The notes below the pieces were generated by a model. It made no database searches and had not been told where the DNA came from. It saw nothing but the letters and a program-made list of their open reading frames with translations. DNA of 64,000 nt from the NCBI GenBank assembly GCA_963839725.1, contig CAWIWT010000007.1, positions 372,001-436,000 of the forward strand, written 5' to 3'. How positions within the stretch are numbered: the stretch's first letter is position 1; each line of letters starts with the position of its first letter. The position numbers and the translations under genes were made by a program. This document shows positions 61,850 through 64,000 of the stretch, one piece after another. Source of the DNA: Kumtagia sp963839725 (GTDB taxonomy: Bacteria > Pseudomonadota > Alphaproteobacteria > Rhizobiales > Rhizobiaceae).

Positions 61850-62767
61850 ATGAGCAGCGAAGCGATCGAACACGCCCCTTCGGAAGTCCGTTCGCCGGCG
61901 GCGCTCTACGCCAGCCGCGTTTTCATTTACGGTGCTTTGATCTTCTGGGCATTCATCTGCCTTTTCCCGCTCTATTGGACCGTGTCCACCTCGTTCAAGG
62001 CGGCCGTAAACGTCACGCAGGGGCACTTGATCCCGTGGGTTGACTTCGAGCCGAATTGGCGCGGCTGGCGCTCGCTCGGGCTGTCGCCCGACACGATCGG
62101 CACCACCTCGACCGTGCGCGACGAGCTTCTGAAACGCTTCACCAATTCAGTAATCACCTCGCTCGGCGCTTCGACGCTGGCCATTATAATCGGCAGCCTC
62201 GCCGCCTATGGGCTGACGCGCTTCCGCTACAAGTTCGGGTGGATGAAGAATGAGGACATCTCCTTCTTCTTTCTATCGCAACTGATCCTGCCGCCGGTCG
62301 TTCTCGCGCTGCCCTTTCTGGTTCTCTACAAGGAACTCAACCTGCTGGACACGCGCATCGGGCTGATCCTGCTCTATACGTTGATGGTGCTGCCGATCGT
62401 CATCTGGATCATGCGAGATCAGTTCAACTCGATCCCGATCGAACTGGAGGAGGCAGCCCTCGTCGATGGATTGTCGATCTGGGGCGCTTTTTTCCAGATC
62501 GTGCTGCCCATCGCGCTTCCGGGCATGGTCGCGGCCTTCATCCTGTCTGTTGTGCTGTGCTGGAACGAGTATTTCTTCGCGGCGCTGCTGACCTCGACCA
62601 ACGCCAACACCATCCCCGTGATGGTAGCCAGCCAGACCGGCTCGCAAGGCATCAACTGGTGGTCGATGGCCGCGCTCTCCACCGCCGCGATCGCGCCGTT
62701 GGCGATCATCGGCGTTTTCCTCGAGCGCTATCTGATCAAGGGGATGACGGCCGGCGCGGTGAAGTAG
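61850..62767 (+). CDS. CUT1 ABC transporter permease, MalG type
   Basis: A 305-residue permease. It begins with SRVFIYGALIFWAFICLFPL, has the EAA loop FNSIPIELEEAALVDGLSIW followed by GAFFQIVLPIALPGMVAAFI, and ends LIKGMTAGAVK, the standard MalG ending. A GGAG site precedes ATG 61850. It completes the channel of the second sugar importer in the window. Confidence 0.88.
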   Translation: MSSEAIEHAPSEVRSPAALYASRVFIYGALIFWAFICLFPLYWTVSTSFKAAVNVTQGHLIPWVDFEPNWRGWRSLGLSPDTIGTTSTVRDELLKRFTNSVITSLGASTLAIIIGSLAAYGLTRFRYKFGWMKNEDISFFFLSQLILPPVVLALPFLVLYKELNLLDTRIGLILLYTLMVLPIVIWIMRDQFNSIPIELEEAALVDGLSIWGAFFQIVLPIALPGMVAAFILSVVLCWNEYFFAALLTSTNANTIPVMVASQTGSQGINWWSMAALSTAAIAPLAIIGVFLERYLIKGMTAGAVK

Positions 62768-62769
62768 CG

Positions 62770-63087
62770 TCAGGCAGCTTTGTCGTTGCCGCCAGTGCCT
62801 GGACGAACGGCACGGGTCAGCCCTTTTAGGATATCTGCCGCCCGTTCCCTGACCTGCGTCGCATCATAAGCCGCTTGCAGCCGCAGCCAGGTTTCAGCTG
62901 TTCCGCCGACCACCGTTTCGAGCCGCAAAGCGAGCTCAGCCGATATCGCACTTTCTCCAGCAACGACACGGTGCAATTGCGCACGACTGATGCCTAGCGC
63001 AGCGGCTGCTTGGGCTACGGAGAGATTGAGAGCTTCAAGATCTTCACGCAAACCTTTGCCCGGGTGCGGCGGATTTCTCATCGGCAT
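62770..63087 (-). CDS. higA: HigA-type antitoxin (XRE helix-turn-helix)
   Basis: A 105-residue protein with the HigA signature: NPPHPGKGLREDLEALNLSV, AQAAAALGISRAQLHRVVAG, SAISAELALRLETVVGGTAE, TWLRLQAAYDATQ. The helix-turn-helix spans about residues 22-60. It would neutralise HigB and repress its own operon. ATG 63087 or 63081 may be used. The gene follows higB by nine bases, the usual toxin-first order of HigBA. It ends three bases from the permease stop, convergently. Confidence 0.88.
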   Translation of the reverse strand: MPMRNPPHPGKGLREDLEALNLSVAQAAAALGISRAQLHRVVAGESAISAELALRLETVVGGTAETWLRLQAAYDATQVRERAADILKGLTRAVRPGTGGNDKAA

Positions 63088-63096
63088 GGTTGTTCC

Positions 63097-63378
63097 TCAA
63101 TGGTAGTCGACCAAGTCGACGTCGCAAACGTTTCCATCTTCAAAGCGAAAAACGATCCGCCAGTTCGCGCGTACCGTGATCGCCCATTGACCATCACGGT
63201 TTCCCTTTAGCGGATGCAGCGCCGGAAGGATGGCCGATCAACATCCGAAGGCTCATTTGCAGCATCGAGCGCAGCTAGAACCATCGCGATTTTCTCCACC
63301 ATATCAGCGGACAGCTTGCTTCGGTCGTCATCTTCATAAAAGGCGTTTCAACCCCCGGTGACGAAACGACACAATCAT
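63097..63378 (-). pseudogene. higB: HigB-type toxin, frameshifted
   Basis: The start MIVSFRHRGLKRL matches HigB/RelE toxins. The frame then breaks near 63337-63343. A second frame carries EDDDRSKLSADMVEKIAMVL then AALDAANEPSDVDRPS, and after another break near 63219-63224 the original end appears (LHPLKGNRDGQWAITVRANW followed by RIVFRFEDGNVCDVDLVDYH). A two-base loss and a two-base gain explain both. The toxin, a ribosome-dependent mRNA nuclease, is probably not made, while the antitoxin frame is intact. Confidence 0.75.
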
Positions 63379-63418
63379 AACGAACTTGTATCATGTCGCG
63401 TGACATAAGATCTTGTTT

Positions 63419-64000
63419 TTAGCTTGGCCCTAGCAACGCTCGCAGCCGCTGCAAAATCAGATCCCGGCCCTTGCGGCCCAACTCCGCCGACGCGTCCTTT
63501 GCGGTCGCCGTATACCAGCCCTTGTTGTCGCCGAACTTCTCCATGGCTACCGCCTCGGGACACAGCGCCATCATCAGCGAGGTCTCACCCTGCCCAGCGT
63601 GATCGAACGGATACTCGGCCAGAATCTCGGACGTCATCAGCGGGTGCACCTGCACCCAGTTGAATGGATTAGCGCCGGCGGCATGGTCGGCATAGTAATT
63701 GGCGGAAGCCTCGTTACCCCACCAGCCTTCGCCATGCTCGCGTTCGAGGAAACGGAAGATCGCCTGGCGGCCCGCCGACTTGAAGGCAAGATCGGTCGGC
63801 ATGCCGGCAACGAAATTCTCGGTCTGGTGGTGAATGATGGCGTGAATGTTGCGAAAACCGATCCTGAGCAGCGAGTAGAAAAGGTCCTCGGCGAATGGCG
63901 CGAGTTGCCGCCCTTCGACCTGCACGGAACCGTTGCCTTCCGGCGGTTCCACAGCATAGCTCGCGGCGCCGTAATAAAACGGCGGCAGGATGATGACCGG
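63419..64000 (-). CDS. Creatininase-family amidohydrolase (partial at window end)
   Basis: The frame is open through the right edge, where it begins PVIILPPFYYGAASYAVEPP. It continues EGNGSVQVEGRQLAPFAEDL, LLRIGFRNIHAIIHHQTENF, DHAGQGETSLMMALCPEAVA and GRDLILQRLRALLG. The HAGQGETS motif contains the His and Glu metal ligands of creatininase-type enzymes, which hydrolyse small cyclic or linear amides. The N-terminal part lies outside the window, so the substrate class cannot be judged. Confidence 0.8.
   Translation of the reverse strand, partial: PVIILPPFYYGAASYAVEPPEGNGSVQVEGRQLAPFAEDLFYSLLRIGFRNIHAIIHHQTENFVAGMPTDLAFKSAGRQAIFRFLEREHGEGWWGNEASANYYADHAAGANPFNWVQVHPLMTSEILAEYPFDHAGQGETSLMMALCPEAVAMEKFGDNKGWYTATAKDASAELGRKGRDLILQRLRALLGPS

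Overview
The window looks like a chromosome segment of a GC-rich alphaproteobacterium of the order Hyphomicrobiales, most probably Mesorhizobium or a close relative. The basis is the gene content (several sugar ABC transporters, DUF3606, DUF2934 and GFA small proteins), the codon use, and copies of intergenic palindromes typical of rhizobia. No rRNA, tRNA or CRISPR array was recognised.

Layout. Positions 1-435 hold the last codons of a sugar-binding protein gene and a decayed CPBP protease. Positions 1.3-4.9 kb are an integrative-element module: tyrosine integrase, a hypothetical protein, a 58-residue excisionase-like protein, a small ORF and a coupled RNase HI, all on the minus strand. Positions 5.3-10.8 kb are a Cus-type copper/silver efflux island (frameshifted cusA, cusB, FixH-like protein, Cys/Met-rich small protein). 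Positions 11-23.2 kb carry mixed accessory genes: YkvA, ChaC, a frameshifted Tat-exported DUF1254 protein, a BTAD/TolB/TPR regulator, two DUF3606 proteins, a GFA protein, a histidine kinase remnant, an outer-membrane barrel, a formylglycine-generating-type enzyme and a VOC protein.

Positions 23.3-30.1 kb form a divergent sugar or polyol locus: RbsC/RbsA-type transporter genes on the minus strand, and an SDR epimerase, binding protein, FCD-GntR regulator and polyol dehydrogenase on the plus strand. A perfect operator-like palindrome lies between the two arms. Then come a cation/proton exchanger, MsrB, a frameshifted GlxA-type AraC regulator, a low-GC sulfotransferase, an M24 protein whose metal-ligand spacing resembles DMSP lyase DddP, an isochorismatase-family hydrolase, a transaldolase-like aldolase and a DMT exporter.

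Positions 39.3-49.2 kb hold the most coherent system: a divergent amino-sugar regulon. The minus arm encodes a MurQ-like etherase plus a complete CUT1 ABC transporter. The plus arm encodes a BadF-type sugar kinase, a GntR/UTRA regulator, a SIS-domain deaminase and NagA, with ATGA-type overlaps. The promoter region has two mirror-image pairs of TGGTAT half-sites, each 11 bp apart, and each of the three gaps inside the transporter operon is filled by a palindromic repeat. The remainder holds a GIY-YIG gene with an in-frame UGA, rpe, a DUF1330 protein, an aldehyde dehydrogenase, a fatty acid hydroxylase, argB, a DUF2934 protein, a DMT permease, a second CUT1 transporter with a heavily frameshifted binding protein, a HigBA pair with a broken toxin, and a creatininase-family gene cut by the window end.

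A recurring feature is frame disruption in otherwise well-conserved genes (cusA, DUF1254, the AraC regulator, a binding protein with several indels, higB). Either the sequence contains indel errors or this strain carries many recent pseudogenes; the two cannot be separated from the sequence alone.
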